Assembly: GCF_014207985.1 (NCBI RefSeq)
Contig: NZ_JACHMI010000001.1
Coordinates: 603,001 to 667,000 of the forward strand
Direction: 5' to 3'
DNA length: 64,000 nucleotides
Origin: Nonomuraea rubra
Lineage (GTDB): Bacteria; Actinomycetota; Actinomycetes; Streptosporangiales; Streptosporangiaceae
Below the pieces are notes generated by a model, which was not told the origin of the DNA, searched no databases, and saw only the letters and a program-made list of their open reading frames with translations. Positions within the stretch are counted from its first letter, which is position 1, and each line of letters opens with the position of its first letter. The position numbers and the translations under genes are program-made. This document shows positions 25,082-33,262 of this stretch, piece by piece.

Positions 25082-25981
25082 TCAGGGACGCGTTCCGGCA
25101 CGTACGGCGCTGAGCCGCCACGCGCCCTCCTCAACCGTCCACGTGCGCCCGGTCACGGGGCCGGTGAGCTCGCCGTCGGCGTTCACGGGCACGGGCGGGC
25201 CGGAGATCCTGATCCGCGCGCCGCGCACGGTGACCACGTCCTGTCTGCTCGTGTGCCGTCCGAGCCGCAGCAGCACCCCGTACAGCAGCCGGCGCAGGGG
25301 GCTCGTCGCGAACGAGACGACCACGTCGGCGAGCCCGTCGGACGGCCGCGCGTCGGGGGCGATGGGGGTGCCGCCGCCGATGGACCTGCCGTTGCCGATC
25401 CCGACCATCAGCACCCTGCGCCGCCCGTCGGCGACGACCCGGCCGTCCACCTCCACCTTCAGCGGCAGCCCCGTCATCCGCGCCCCCGCGATCACGCTGC
25501 CCGCCGCGTACGCGAACCGGCGCAGCACCGGCTTGAGCGGCTTGGCCGCCCGCGCCGCCTCGACCCCCACCCCCAGGTGCACGGCGTTGACCACGACGCC
25601 GCCACCGTCGTCCCGCAGCAGGTCCAGCGGGCGGGGCTCGCCCAGGGCCGCGACTCTGGCCGCCTCGACCGGGTCCATCGGCACGCCCAGGGTGCGCGCC
25701 AGGTCGTTGCCGGTGCCCAGCGGCACCAGCCCGACCGTGCGCCGCCCCAGCTCGCCCCGCTCGGCCAGGGCCTCGACGACGCAGTGCAGCGTGCCGTCGC
25801 CGCCCAGGACGACGGGGTCCCGTCCGGGATGGGCGGCCAGCGCCTGCGGCAGCTCGGCCGGATCGCCGATGCGGGCCGCGACCGTGTCGGCGTGCTCGCC
25901 CAGCTCCGCCAGGACCCGGGACACGACCTCGTCGCCGGCACTGCCCGCCGACGAGTTGACGATCGCGACCAACCGGCGCAT
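25082..25981 (-). CDS. Diacylglycerol kinase-family lipid kinase
   Basis: A 299-aa protein. The catalytic-domain motif GGDGTLHCVVEAL (60-72) and PLGTGNDLARTLG (87-99) define the DAGK/sphingosine kinase superfamily. The later NADGEL segment near the C-terminus carries the conserved acidic residue. It probably phosphorylates a lipid such as diacylglycerol, recycling it to phosphatidic acid; in actinomycetes many paralogues have unknown lipid substrates. It stands alone between the DinB gene and a decayed gene. Confidence 0.9.
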   Translation of the reverse strand: MRRLVAIVNSSAGSAGDEVVSRVLAELGEHADTVAARIGDPAELPQALAAHPGRDPVVLGGDGTLHCVVEALAERGELGRRTVGLVPLGTGNDLARTLGVPMDPVEAARVAALGEPRPLDLLRDDGGGVVVNAVHLGVGVEAARAAKPLKPVLRRFAYAAGSVIAGARMTGLPLKVEVDGRVVADGRRRVLMVGIGNGRSIGGGTPIAPDARPSDGLADVVVSFATSPLRRLLYGVLLRLGRHTSRQDVVTVRGARIRISGPPVPVNADGELTGPVTGRTWTVEEGAWRLSAVRAGTRP

Positions 25982-26029
25982 CCGGACCTCCCTTGTCCTC
26001 CTGGTGCACGCGCCTACCCGCGATCGGGG

Positions 26030-26453
26030 TCAGATCACGGAGGTGCTCGGGCGGACGGCGCCGTCCCACTGCCAGCGGTCCCTGCGGCCGAGCCCCGGCA
26101 GCTCGGCGCGGCCGGTGCACCACAGCAGGACCTCGGTCGCGTCCGCGCCGTCCGGAGCCTCCGGGAAGAGGCGCCGCACGGCGGGAGCGCACAGGTGCTC
26201 CGGCGGACGCCAGCCGAGGTCCAGCGCGCGGCCGATGTCGAGGCCGTGGACCAGCAGCTCGACCATCCCCATGGCGGCGAAGCCGGGCGATGAGCAGCCC
26301 GGCGTAGCCAACGACGCCCAGCGCGACGTGGTCGAGCGTGGCCCGGCAGATCCACTCCAGCCCCGCCGCGCGGCGCGTCCAGTCCCGGTCGGCGGCCCCG
26401 GCGAGCGCGGCGACCGTCTCGTCCGCCGCCTCCAGGACGAGGTCGGCGTTCAT
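26030..26453 (-). pseudogene. Frameshifted, internally deleted maleylpyruvate isomerase/DinB-like gene
   Basis: The ATG at 26453, overlapping the stop of the gene before it, opens MNADLVLEAADETVAALAGA and continues to LDHVALGVVGYAGLLIA in one frame. The expected continuation is then found in another frame: GFAAMGMVELLVHGLDIGRA to the stop at 26030. Intact family members carry about 50 more residues between these two blocks. The gene therefore has both a deletion and a frameshift near 26290. The product, a thiol-dependent DinB-superfamily enzyme, is probably not made. It is the second gene after the reductase in the same transcript. Confidence 0.75.
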
Positions 26454-27316
26454 GGCCGGAAGTGGTCGATGACGCGGGCGTAGCTGTCGAGCGCGTGGCC
26501 GCGGCCGATCGCCTCGGTGAGCAGGGCTTCGGTGTACTCGGCCAGGGTCGCGTCGATGCCCCGGATCCGGCTCTCGTGGATGAGGTGCCGCACGGGCGGC
26601 ACCTGGGTCTCCAGTGTGGCGTCCTCGGCGGTGAAGGAGCCGTCGTCGATCTGCTGCGCGTACGCCGTCAGGAACGTCGCCACGCCCTTGAGCCAGCCGG
26701 TGGCCATCGGCAGGAACTCGGTGGCGGGGATCTTCTCCGTGCCCAGCAGCGCCGCGCCGTGCATGAAGCCGTTGAACGTGGACCACATGATCCCCAGCAG
26801 CGCGACGTCGTACAGCGCGGGCAGGCCGACGTCGGAGCTGATGAGCGTGGTGCCGCCGCCCAGCACGGCGAGGGCCGGCCGGTGCGTCTCGTACAGCGAC
26901 GGGGATCCGCCGTACAGGACGACCGTCTCGGGCGCGCCGATGCCCGGGGGCGTCATCATGATCGCCCCGTCCAGGTAGCCGGCCCCGCGCTCCGCCGCCC
27001 ACTCCGCCATCGCCCGGGCCTCGTCGGACGCGCCCGAGGTGAGGTTGACCAGGACGCGGCCCGCCAGAGCCGTCTCGGCCGGGGCGAGCAGCTCGCGGAC
27101 GGCGTCGTAGTCGCGCACGCAGACGACCACCAGGGGAGAGGCGGCGACGGCGGGCCCGACCGTTGGGGCCTCGCTCGCCCCGGCCTCGACCAGCGCCTGT
27201 GCCCTGCCCGGGGTGCGGTTCCAGATGGTCGTGGGGTGGCCGGCGCGCACGAAGGCGCCCGCCAGCGCCCGGCCCATCAACCCCATGCCGATGACCGTGA
27301 CCGGTGTTCCTGCCAT
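26450..27316 (-). CDS. NADPH-dependent imine reductase-like oxidoreductase
   Basis: A 288-aa protein of the 6-phosphogluconate/3-hydroxyisobutyrate dehydrogenase superfamily. ATG 27316 opens MAGTPVTVIGMGLMGRALAG, with the dinucleotide loop GMGLMG at 10-15 and a WNRTPGRA segment suited to NADP. GYLDGAIMMTPPGIG and LPALYDVALLGIMWSTFNG match the imine reductase subgroup, in which the residue in YDxALLG serves as the proton donor region. The C-terminal half is the helical dimerisation domain that completes the active site of the partner. The natural substrate is unknown. It is divergent from an AraC-type regulator, a common pairing, and its stop overlaps the ATG of a decayed gene. Confidence 0.82.
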   Translation of the reverse strand: MAGTPVTVIGMGLMGRALAGAFVRAGHPTTIWNRTPGRAQALVEAGASEAPTVGPAVAASPLVVVCVRDYDAVRELLAPAETALAGRVLVNLTSGASDEARAMAEWAAERGAGYLDGAIMMTPPGIGAPETVVLYGGSPSLYETHRPALAVLGGGTTLISSDVGLPALYDVALLGIMWSTFNGFMHGAALLGTEKIPATEFLPMATGWLKGVATFLTAYAQQIDDGSFTAEDATLETQVPPVRHLIHESRIRGIDATLAEYTEALLTEAIGRGHALDSYARVIDHFRP

Positions 27317-27434
27317 GTCTGTCACTTTCTGTCCGTTTCGATGGTGACGGTCCACCACGATGGCAGCGCGAGCAGCCGGCCGACACTGGCAGGAGTGCCG
27401 ACATTCACCAAATTACTGCCATAGGGTGGGTCGC

Positions 27435-28433
27435 ATGGGTGCGGGTACCGTGGCGCTGGTCGTGATCGACGACGCCATCTCGATGTGGGACATGTACGAG
27501 CTGGGCATCGCCACGGCGGTCTTCGGCGTGGCGCACACGGACCTCGCCGACCCGTGGTACGACCTGCGCCTCGTCGGGTCGCGGCCGGGGGCGCCCTCGA
27601 CGGCGCCGGGGTTCACGCTGAACGCGCCGTACGGGCTGGACGAGCTGGAGAAGGCCGACACGGTGATCGTCCCCGTCGTGCCGGAGTCGTACATGAACGG
27701 CGGCCGCGAGCTGCCCGCGGACCTGCTCGCCGCGCTGCGCGGGGCCGCCGCCCGCGGGGCGCGCCTGGTCTCCCTCTGCAACGGCGTGTTCGCGCTCGCC
27801 GCCGCCGGCCTGCTCGACGGCCGCCCCGCCACCGCCCACTGGGAGCACACCCGCGAGCTGGCCGAGCGCTACCCGCGGGTCCAGGTGGACGAGTCGGTCC
27901 TGTACGTGGACGACGGCGACGTGCTCACCAGCGCCGGGCTCAGCGGCGGGCTCGACCTGTGCCTGCACATCGTCCGCCGCGACCTCGGCGCCCGGGTGGC
28001 CAACCAGCTCGCCCGCCGCCTCGTCGTGCCCGCCCACCGGCCCGGCGGCCAGGCCCAGTACGTGGAACGCGCCCTCGACGTGACCGACGACGGCATCGCC
28101 CCCGTCCTGCACTGGGCCCTGGAGCACCTCGACCGGCCGCTCACCGTCGAGGACCTGGCCGCCCGCGCCGGGATGAGCGTGCGCAGCTTCCACCGCAACC
28201 TGCGGGCGGCCACGGGCACGAGCCCCATGAAGTGGCTGCTCCACCAGCGCCTGGCCCGCGCGCAACAACTCCTGGAGACCACCGAGCTGCCCATCGACCA
28301 GGTCAGCGAGCGCAGCGGTCTCGGCAGCGCGAACAACCTGCGCCACCACTTCGCCACGCACCTCGGCGTGGCCCCCACCGAGTACCGGCGGGCCTTCCCC
28401 TGCTCGGGGCCCGTTCCCGCGCTCCAGCGGTGA
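27435..28433 (+). CDS. AraC-family regulator with DJ-1/PfpI domain (GlxA/FtrA type)
   Basis: A 332-aa protein starting at ATG 27435 (MGAGTVALVVIDDAISMWDM). Residues 1 to about 190 form a class I glutamine amidotransferase-like domain: VIVPVVPESYMNG, then ARLVSLCNGVFALAAAGLLD with the nucleophile-elbow Cys retained. Residues about 225-325 contain two AraC helix-turn-helix motifs (LTVEDLAARAGMSVRSFHRN and IDQVSERSGLGSANNLRHHF). It is divergent from the imine reductase-like gene across 118 bp containing GGCA-N4-TGCC-like half-sites near 27388-27398, so it probably regulates that gene. The effector is unknown. Confidence 0.9.
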   Translation: MGAGTVALVVIDDAISMWDMYELGIATAVFGVAHTDLADPWYDLRLVGSRPGAPSTAPGFTLNAPYGLDELEKADTVIVPVVPESYMNGGRELPADLLAALRGAAARGARLVSLCNGVFALAAAGLLDGRPATAHWEHTRELAERYPRVQVDESVLYVDDGDVLTSAGLSGGLDLCLHIVRRDLGARVANQLARRLVVPAHRPGGQAQYVERALDVTDDGIAPVLHWALEHLDRPLTVEDLAARAGMSVRSFHRNLRAATGTSPMKWLLHQRLARAQQLLETTELPIDQVSERSGLGSANNLRHHFATHLGVAPTEYRRAFPCSGPVPALQR

Positions 28434-28451
28434 CCCGGGCGCCCCGCTGGT

Positions 28452-28853
28452 TCAGCGGGTCGCGTCCAGGACCGGCTTCACGTCCACGACCGGGGTCCCG
28501 TCGACGGCCTCCAGCTCGGCCACCCGCACCCGCAGCCCGTCGACCGCGAGCACCTCGACCCGGTGCAGCCCGACGGGGTTGGGCCGGTCGGCTGATCGCG
28601 TGCTGAAGACGCCGGTCAGCGGGTTGCGCGGGTCGTCACGCGGATGCACCGCCACCACGGACCGGTCGGCGAGATGCAGCCACGTCAGCACGAACACCAC
28701 GTCGCCGGGCACCAGGTCACGGATCCCGTCCGCCACGGCGGGGTCGAACTCCAGCCAGGCGTCAGGAGCGCCCTCCAGGCCCTGCTTCGGCGCGCTCTCC
28801 GGATCCACCAGAGCCGATCGGACGACCCCGATGGGACGAATCTCGTATGTCAT
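28452..28853 (-). CDS. trmO: tRNA (N6-threonylcarbamoyladenosine-37-N6)-methyltransferase TrmO family
   Basis: A 133-aa protein. Family motifs are IRPIGVVRSALVDPESAPKQ near the start, LVPGDVVFVLTWLHLADRS, and the SAM-site segment GVFSTRSADRPNPVGLHRVE, ending in DVKPVLDAT. TrmO (TsaA/YaeB-like) adds the methyl group that turns t6A37 into m6t6A37 in tRNA. This is the short actinobacterial form that lacks the C-terminal extension of the E. coli protein, so substrate identity is a family inference. Confidence 0.85.
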   Translation of the reverse strand: MTYEIRPIGVVRSALVDPESAPKQGLEGAPDAWLEFDPAVADGIRDLVPGDVVFVLTWLHLADRSVVAVHPRDDPRNPLTGVFSTRSADRPNPVGLHRVEVLAVDGLRVRVAELEAVDGTPVVDVKPVLDATR

Positions 28854-28881
28854 GTCCCTTTCGTACCGCAGGCCGGCGCAA

Positions 28882-29829
28882 CTAGGTGACCCAGCGCCAC
28901 AACCACTCGACCGGCCCCTGCCGAAAACGGCCGAGCCAGAGCGTGGACCACGCCCACTGGACGGCCAGGATGCCGCCCGCGATGATCAGCACGGTGCTGG
29001 CGGGCCACTCGTGCGGCACCCCGCCCACCATCGGCGCGGCCGTCAGCACGAGTACGGTGGCGCTCAGGTAGTTGGTCAGCGCCATCCGGCCCAGCGGCGC
29101 GAAGACGATCTCCAGCGCCCGCCGCAACGGCGTCCTGAGCAGCACGAGCATCCCGCAGACGTAAGCGCCCGCGGTCAGCAGCCCGGCCAGCGCCAGGGTG
29201 AGGCCGAACTGCACCTGCTCGACCTGCAGCCTGGCCACGGGCACCGCCAGTGCGGCGAGCAGGAGCCCGAGCACGGCCGGAACGCGGGTGGAGCGCTCGA
29301 TGCGGTCGATCACCCCGTACCGGGTCAGTGCCGAGCCCAGCAGGAACAGCCCGGGAACCAGCGCGACAGACCCGGGGGCCAGCGCGAGCGCGCCGACGAG
29401 GAACACGGCCGCCAGCCCCGCCACCGCCCAGCGCGGCAGCCAGGTCGAGGGCAGCAGCACGACCAGCCCGACGACGGCGTAGATGGCCAGGATGTCGCCC
29501 TGCCACAGCAGCAGATGGTGGGCCGCCCCCATCGCGAGCAGCGTCGTCAGCCTGCGCAGGAGCAGCAGCCGCGGCCGGGCGGTCCGCTCCCCGGCCGAGC
29601 GCAGCAGCAGCGAGAACCCGACGCCGAACAGCAGCGAGAAGATCGGGAAGAAGCGTTGCTCGACGAGCAGGCCGAACCAGGTGTATCCCGGGCTCTCCGG
29701 AGCCGCCACCGCCGCACCGGTGTAGGCGATCGGCTGAACGTTGGCCAGCAGGATTCCGCACAGGGCGAACCCGCGGATCACGTCGAGCGCCGCGATCCGG
29801 GAGCGGGGTTGCCGCACTTCAGATGACAT
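28882..29829 (-). CDS. DUF418-domain integral membrane protein (YeiB-like)
   Basis: A 315-aa membrane protein with about eight hydrophobic helices. The opening [20 protein letters not shown] is the heparan-acetyltransferase/YeiB-type first helix. The C-terminal DUF418 signature is [20 protein letters not shown] followed by [20 protein letters not shown], ending LWRWVT. It is shorter than the usual length of about 400 residues. The role of this family is unknown; acyl transfer across the membrane has been suggested for relatives. Confidence 0.85.
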   Translation of the reverse strand: MSSEVRQPRSRIAALDVIRGFALCGILLANVQPIAYTGAAVAAPESPGYTWFGLLVEQRFFPIFSLLFGVGFSLLLRSAGERTARPRLLLLRRLTTLLAMGAAHHLLLWQGDILAIYAVVGLVVLLPSTWLPRWAVAGLAAVFLVGALALAPGSVALVPGLFLLGSALTRYGVIDRIERSTRVPAVLGLLLAALAVPVARLQVEQVQFGLTLALAGLLTAGAYVCGMLVLLRTPLRRALEIVFAPLGRMALTNYLSATVLVLTAAPMVGGVPHEWPASTVLIIAGGILAVQWAWSTLWLGRFRQGPVEWLWRWVT

Positions 29830-29926
29830 GGGACGTCATCCTGCAAGCAGGCGGAGCCCCCCACATCGGCACAAAGCAGGGCTCCGGGCAGTACTTTCGG
29901 CCGGGCCCGGCAACCCGGCACCTCGC

Positions 29927-29968
29927 GGCAGGCAGCAGGCGGCAGGCGGCAGGCGGCAGGTGGCAGGC
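29927..29968. repeat. Heptamer tandem repeat (six copies)
   Basis: Six consecutive 7-bp units read GGCAGGC, AGCAGGC, GGCAGGC, GGCAGGC, GGCAGGT and GGCAGGC. The array begins immediately after the stop codon of the XRE-type regulator on the minus strand and lies between it and the DUF418 gene. It is a simple slippage-prone satellite without spacers. Confidence 0.9.
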
Positions 29969-30829
29969 TCAGTCCTGGCCGGGCCGTGCGACCCCCGTGG
30001 GGAACTCTTCGAGGCCGAGCACCCGCAGCAGGTCCAGCCGCTCGCGGGTCTCGTCGTCACCCGGGGTGAACACCAGCAGCTGCTGCCTCTGGTCGGGCGT
30101 GATCAGGGTCTCGCAGTCCATCACCAGGGGGCCCACCCGCGCGTTCAGCAGCGTCTTGCGGCTGGCGCGCCGGACCGCCACCTCGTGCTCCGCCCAGAGC
30201 CGGCGGAAGTCGGCGCTCTCGGCCTGCAACCGCTCGATGAGCCTGGCGACCGTCGGGTCACCGGCCCGGCGCCCGGCCACCGCGCGCAGGTCGGCCACCA
30301 TCTGGCGGGCCTGGTGCTCCCGGTCCTCCGGCAGGTGGACGGCGCGGGCGGCGTCCTCGGTGAACCACCGGTACACCAGGTAGCGCCGGTCGCCGGAGAA
30401 GCGGGTCAGATCGCCCGCCATCAGCAGGGCGGCCCGGTTCTGGGCCAGGACCTCGCCCAGGTCGGACAGCACCAGGGCAGGCGTGTCGCCGAGCAGGTCG
30501 AGCATGCGCATCAGGCCGGCGCGAGCCAGCCGCGCCACCCCGTCGGCGGGCGGGGGCTGGTGTCCGGCCAGGTGGAACAGGTGATCACGCTCGTCGTCCG
30601 ACAGGCGCAGCGCCCGTGCCAGCGCGCCGAGCAGCTGCGTGGACGGCTGGCTGCTGCGCCCCTGCTCCAGGCGTACGACGTAGTCCACCGACATGCCGGC
30701 GAGCATCGCCACCTCCTCCCGGCGCAGGCCGCTGGTGCGGCGGCGAGGGTTGCCGGCCAGGCCCACCTCGGCGGGACGGATCGCTTCGCGGCGGCGGCGC
30801 AGGAAGTCGGCGAGCTGCTCACGTTCCAT
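29969..30829 (-). CDS. XRE-family regulator with MmyB-like sensor domain
   Basis: A 286-aa protein starting at ATG 30829 (MEREQLADFLRRRREAIRPA). The N-terminal helix-turn-helix reads RTSGLRREEVAMLAGMSVDY followed by VVRLEQGRSSQPSTQLLGAL (about 30-70). The rest is an MmyB-like PAS/ligand domain: ALVLSDLGEVLAQNRAALLM and YLVYRWFTEDAARAVHLPED. This architecture is abundant in actinomycetes and often controls an adjacent reductase. The divergent aldo/keto reductase starts 130 bp away and is the likely target. A heptamer tandem repeat begins right after its stop codon. Confidence 0.9.
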   Translation of the reverse strand: MEREQLADFLRRRREAIRPAEVGLAGNPRRRTSGLRREEVAMLAGMSVDYVVRLEQGRSSQPSTQLLGALARALRLSDDERDHLFHLAGHQPPPADGVARLARAGLMRMLDLLGDTPALVLSDLGEVLAQNRAALLMAGDLTRFSGDRRYLVYRWFTEDAARAVHLPEDREHQARQMVADLRAVAGRRAGDPTVARLIERLQAESADFRRLWAEHEVAVRRASRKTLLNARVGPLVMDCETLITPDQRQQLLVFTPGDDETRERLDLLRVLGLEEFPTGVARPGQD

Positions 30830-30959
30830 GCCTCCATCCTGCCGTGCGTCCGGCGAGCCCAGCCAGGGAGCGGCTCTCCCATGATGAACGCTCCGCTTCC
30901 GCCCGCCCGGCGCGCGGCCCAGAGTGAGGACCACACCGACGACATCGAGGGAGAACGTC

Positions 30960-31955
30960 ATGCAGACCCGAACCCTGGGCCGCACCGGGCCGGCCGTCTC
31001 CGCGCTGGGCCTGGGCGCGATGGGCATGTCCGGCGGGTACGGCGCGTCCGACCGCTCGGAGAGCATCGCCACCGTGCACGCCGCGCTGGAGGCCGGCGTC
31101 ACGCTGATCGACACCGGCGACTTCTACGGCATGGGCCACAACGAGCTGCTGCTCGCCGAGGCGCTGCGCAGCCGGGATCGGGACGGCTACCAGCTCAGCG
31201 TCAAGTTCGGTCAGCTCAGGGGGCCGGGCTCGGTGCTGGGCGGCCAGGACGGCCGTCCCGAGGCGGTGAAGAACTTCCTGGCCTACTCGCTGACCCGGCT
31301 GGGCACCGACCACGTCGACATCTACCGTCCCGCCCGCCTGGACCGGGCGGTGCCGATCGAGGAGACGGTGGGCGCGATCAAGGAGCTGATCGACGCCGGG
31401 TACGTACGGCACATCGGGCTCTCGGAGGTCGACGCGGAGACGATCCGCCGGGCGCACGCCGTGCACCCCATCGCCGACCTGCAGATCGAGTACTCGCTGC
31501 TCTCGCGGGCGGTGGAGACGGACGTCCTGCCCACCCTCCGGGAGCTCGGCATCGGCCTGACCGCCTACGGCGTCCTCGGCCGCGGCCTCCTGTCCGGCCA
31601 CTGGGCCGCCGGCCACACCGCCGGCCCCGGCGACATGCGCGGCCACAGCCCGCGGTTCTCGGGCGGCAACCTGGAGCACAACCTCGCCCTCGTGGACGCG
31701 CTGCGCAGCATCGCCGAGGCGAAGGGCTGCACCGTCGCCCAGCTCGCCATCGCCTGGGTGGCCGCGCAGGGCACGGACATCGTGCCACTGGCCGGCGCCC
31801 GCACCCGCGAGCGGCTGGCCGAGGCGCTGCCCGCGGCGGACCTGGTCCTCACCGCGGACGAGCTCGCCGAGATCGAGAAGGCGGTGCCGCGGGGGGCGGC
31901 GCGCGGCGACCGGTACCCGTCCGTGTTCATGGCCGACCTCGGCGTGGGCAACTGA
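30960..31955 (+). CDS. Aldo/keto reductase
   Basis: A 331-aa NADPH-dependent reductase starting at ATG 30960 after a GAGGGAGAA element. AKR marks include LGRTGPAVSALGLGAMGMSG, the catalytic Asp-Tyr pair in LIDTGDFYGMGHNELLL, Lys in YQLSVKFGQ, and the cofactor segment DIVPLAGARTRERLAEAL. One feature is odd: where relatives have DLYQPARLDP-like sequence, this one reads DIYRPARLDRAVPIEETVGA, which is still normal for the yeast-type AKR13 group. Control by the divergent XRE-type protein is likely. The physiological carbonyl substrate is unknown. Confidence 0.92.
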   Translation: MQTRTLGRTGPAVSALGLGAMGMSGGYGASDRSESIATVHAALEAGVTLIDTGDFYGMGHNELLLAEALRSRDRDGYQLSVKFGQLRGPGSVLGGQDGRPEAVKNFLAYSLTRLGTDHVDIYRPARLDRAVPIEETVGAIKELIDAGYVRHIGLSEVDAETIRRAHAVHPIADLQIEYSLLSRAVETDVLPTLRELGIGLTAYGVLGRGLLSGHWAAGHTAGPGDMRGHSPRFSGGNLEHNLALVDALRSIAEAKGCTVAQLAIAWVAAQGTDIVPLAGARTRERLAEALPAADLVLTADELAEIEKAVPRGAARGDRYPSVFMADLGVGN

Positions 31956-31961
31956 GCGAGT

Positions 31962-32522
31962 CTAGGAGGCGGTCTTGGCGGGCCGGTAGACCAGGTACAG
32001 CACGCCCGTCGAGAACGTCTCGGACTTGACCAGCTCCAGCGGGACGGTGGTGTCGCCCTCGTCGAACAGGCGCTCGCCCTTGCGCACCGCGATCGGGTGC
32101 ACCAGCAGGTGCAGCTCGTCCAGCAGCCCCGCCGCCAGGAGCTGGCGGACCACCGAGACCGACCCGCTCATCGCGATCCGTCCGCCGGGCTCGTTCTTCA
32201 GCGCGGTCACGGCCTCGACCAGGTCGCCCTGCAGCAGCTCGGAGTTGCGCCAGGTGAACTCCAGGGGCTGGCGCGAGACCACGATCTTCCGCGCGTCGCC
32301 CAGCGTCTTGGCGTAGCCGGCGTCCTCGCCGCCCTCCGCCTCGATGCCCGGCCATGCTCCGGCGAAGCTGTCGTAGGTCTTGCGGCCCAGGAGCAGGGTG
32401 TCGGCCATCTGGCTGTCCACGGCCGCGCCCATCTCGTCGTTGAAGTAGGGGAAGTGCCACTCCCCGGGCTCGTCGATGACGCCGTCGAGGGAGATGAACA
32501 GGCTGGCGGCGATCGTCCTCAT
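31962..32522 (-). CDS. Dihydrofolate reductase-fold protein (RibD C-terminal family)
   Basis: A 186-aa protein. MRTIAASLFISLDGVIDEPG is the usual start of the stand-alone RibD_C/YwjB-type reductases in actinomycetes. TLLLGRKTYDSFAGAWPG, IVVSRQPLEFTWRNSEL and GLLDELHLLVHPIAVRKGER follow. The fold binds NADPH and reduces a pterin- or riboflavin-precursor-like compound; the true substrate is unknown. It converges on the aldo/keto reductase with six bases between stop codons. Confidence 0.9.
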   Translation of the reverse strand: MRTIAASLFISLDGVIDEPGEWHFPYFNDEMGAAVDSQMADTLLLGRKTYDSFAGAWPGIEAEGGEDAGYAKTLGDARKIVVSRQPLEFTWRNSELLQGDLVEAVTALKNEPGGRIAMSGSVSVVRQLLAAGLLDELHLLVHPIAVRKGERLFDEGDTTVPLELVKSETFSTGVLYLVYRPAKTAS

Positions 32523-32577
32523 GATGGTGTTCCTTCTGCTTGGTTTCTCGAGGTGCTTGTAGCCTCGCAGCGCCCGC

Positions 32578-32682
32578 TTACCGAAGTCTTAAGGTCTTCC
32601 TCCGGCCACCTGAACCCGGGTCCGTAGCCGGCGGGTGATGGACGGGTCGGTAGGGGGAGAGCACGCCGTCCAGAACGCTCAT
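32578..32682 (-). CDS. Small coupled ORF (34 aa), unknown
   Basis: ATG 32682 lies one base after the stop of the preceding gene, with GGAGG six bases upstream, so it should be translated by coupling. The product begins MSVLDGVLSPYRPVHHPP and ends in a basic KTLRLR, then TAA. No domain or homologue is recognised. It could be a real small protein, or the 5' remnant of a gene truncated by deletion. Confidence 0.4.
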   Translation of the reverse strand: MSVLDGVLSPYRPVHHPPATDPGSGGRRKTLRLR

Positions 32683-32683
32683 C

Positions 32684-33076
32684 TCAGCCTCCGACCAGCG
32701 GGACGAGCTTGACGAACGAGATGACGGGATCGGCGATCAGGTCGATCTCGGTGTCCAGGTCCTCGATCTGCCGGTCGCCGACCAGCAGCAGGAAGCCGTT
32801 GCGGGCGAACGCGGCCTCGGCGGCGTCGGCCTGCTTCTCCCAGTCCAGCCTGCGCGCGGTGCGCATGCGGTAGCCGTTCAGCTCGGCCTCGGCGTCGGTC
32901 GGCCTGACCAGGCCGTGGAAGTGCGGGCGGGGGGCGGCGTTGTGCCTGGCCACCTCCTCGCGTACGCGCAGCCGTACGAGCTCCCTGGCCGAGATCCGCT
33001 CGGGCAGATCGGGCAGGGAGAACTCCGCCAGCGCCCGGCCGGTCGCGCTCTCATCGCGAAACGTCACTGATGCCAT
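32684..33076 (-). CDS. Conserved-looking hypothetical protein (130 aa)
   Basis: I do not recognise this family. The start at ATG 33076 opens MASVTFRDESATGRALAEFS. The sequence has a charged helical centre (ISARELVRLRVREEVARHNA) with an RPHFHGLVRPTDAEAELNGY segment, and ends in DPVISFVKLVPLVGG. There are no transmembrane helices, signal peptide or catalytic motif. Codon use is the same as in its neighbours. A coupled 34-codon ORF follows directly. Its upstream region is less GC-rich than average and abuts the chitinase promoter in the opposite direction. Confidence 0.6.
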   Translation of the reverse strand: MASVTFRDESATGRALAEFSLPDLPERISARELVRLRVREEVARHNAAPRPHFHGLVRPTDAEAELNGYRMRTARRLDWEKQADAAEAAFARNGFLLLVGDRQIEDLDTEIDLIADPVISFVKLVPLVGG

Positions 33077-33214
33077 CGAACGATCCCGCTTCCGTGAAGA
33101 TCAGGTGGTGGCAGCCATCTATAGCAACAGCGGACGACAGAACGCCTCCCGGCTGACTGGCAGTTTGACAATGAGCCTTGTGGCGCCGGGCCGAACATGC
33201 CACGATCACCTCAA

Positions 33215-33237
33215 CTCTTAAGAAACTTTCCTAAGAG
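33215..33237. promoter_or_regulatory. Palindromic operator before the chitinase gene
   Basis: The core AAGAAACTTTCCT is extended to 11-bp arms (CTCTTAAGAAA and TTTCCTAAGAG) around a central C at 33226, with one mismatch. It lies 26 bp before the chitinase start. The core equals the reverse complement of the LPMO-upstream site at 12 of 13 bases. Consensus: TTAGGAAANTTTCCTAA. Confidence 0.65.
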
Positions 33238-33262
33238 AAATTCCTGAGGAAGGGAGTGTCGG

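Noticed and set aside
25051..25113. 20-codon plus-strand ORF (MVQPDLLVSELRDAFRHVRR) between the DinB and DAG-kinase genes
   Set aside because: It looks like the C-terminal end of something, but there is no start context and it overlaps the 3' end of the kinase gene; too short to support.
29927..29968. Possible CRISPR-like array
   Set aside because: The units are 7 bp, directly adjacent and without spacers; this is a simple tandem repeat.
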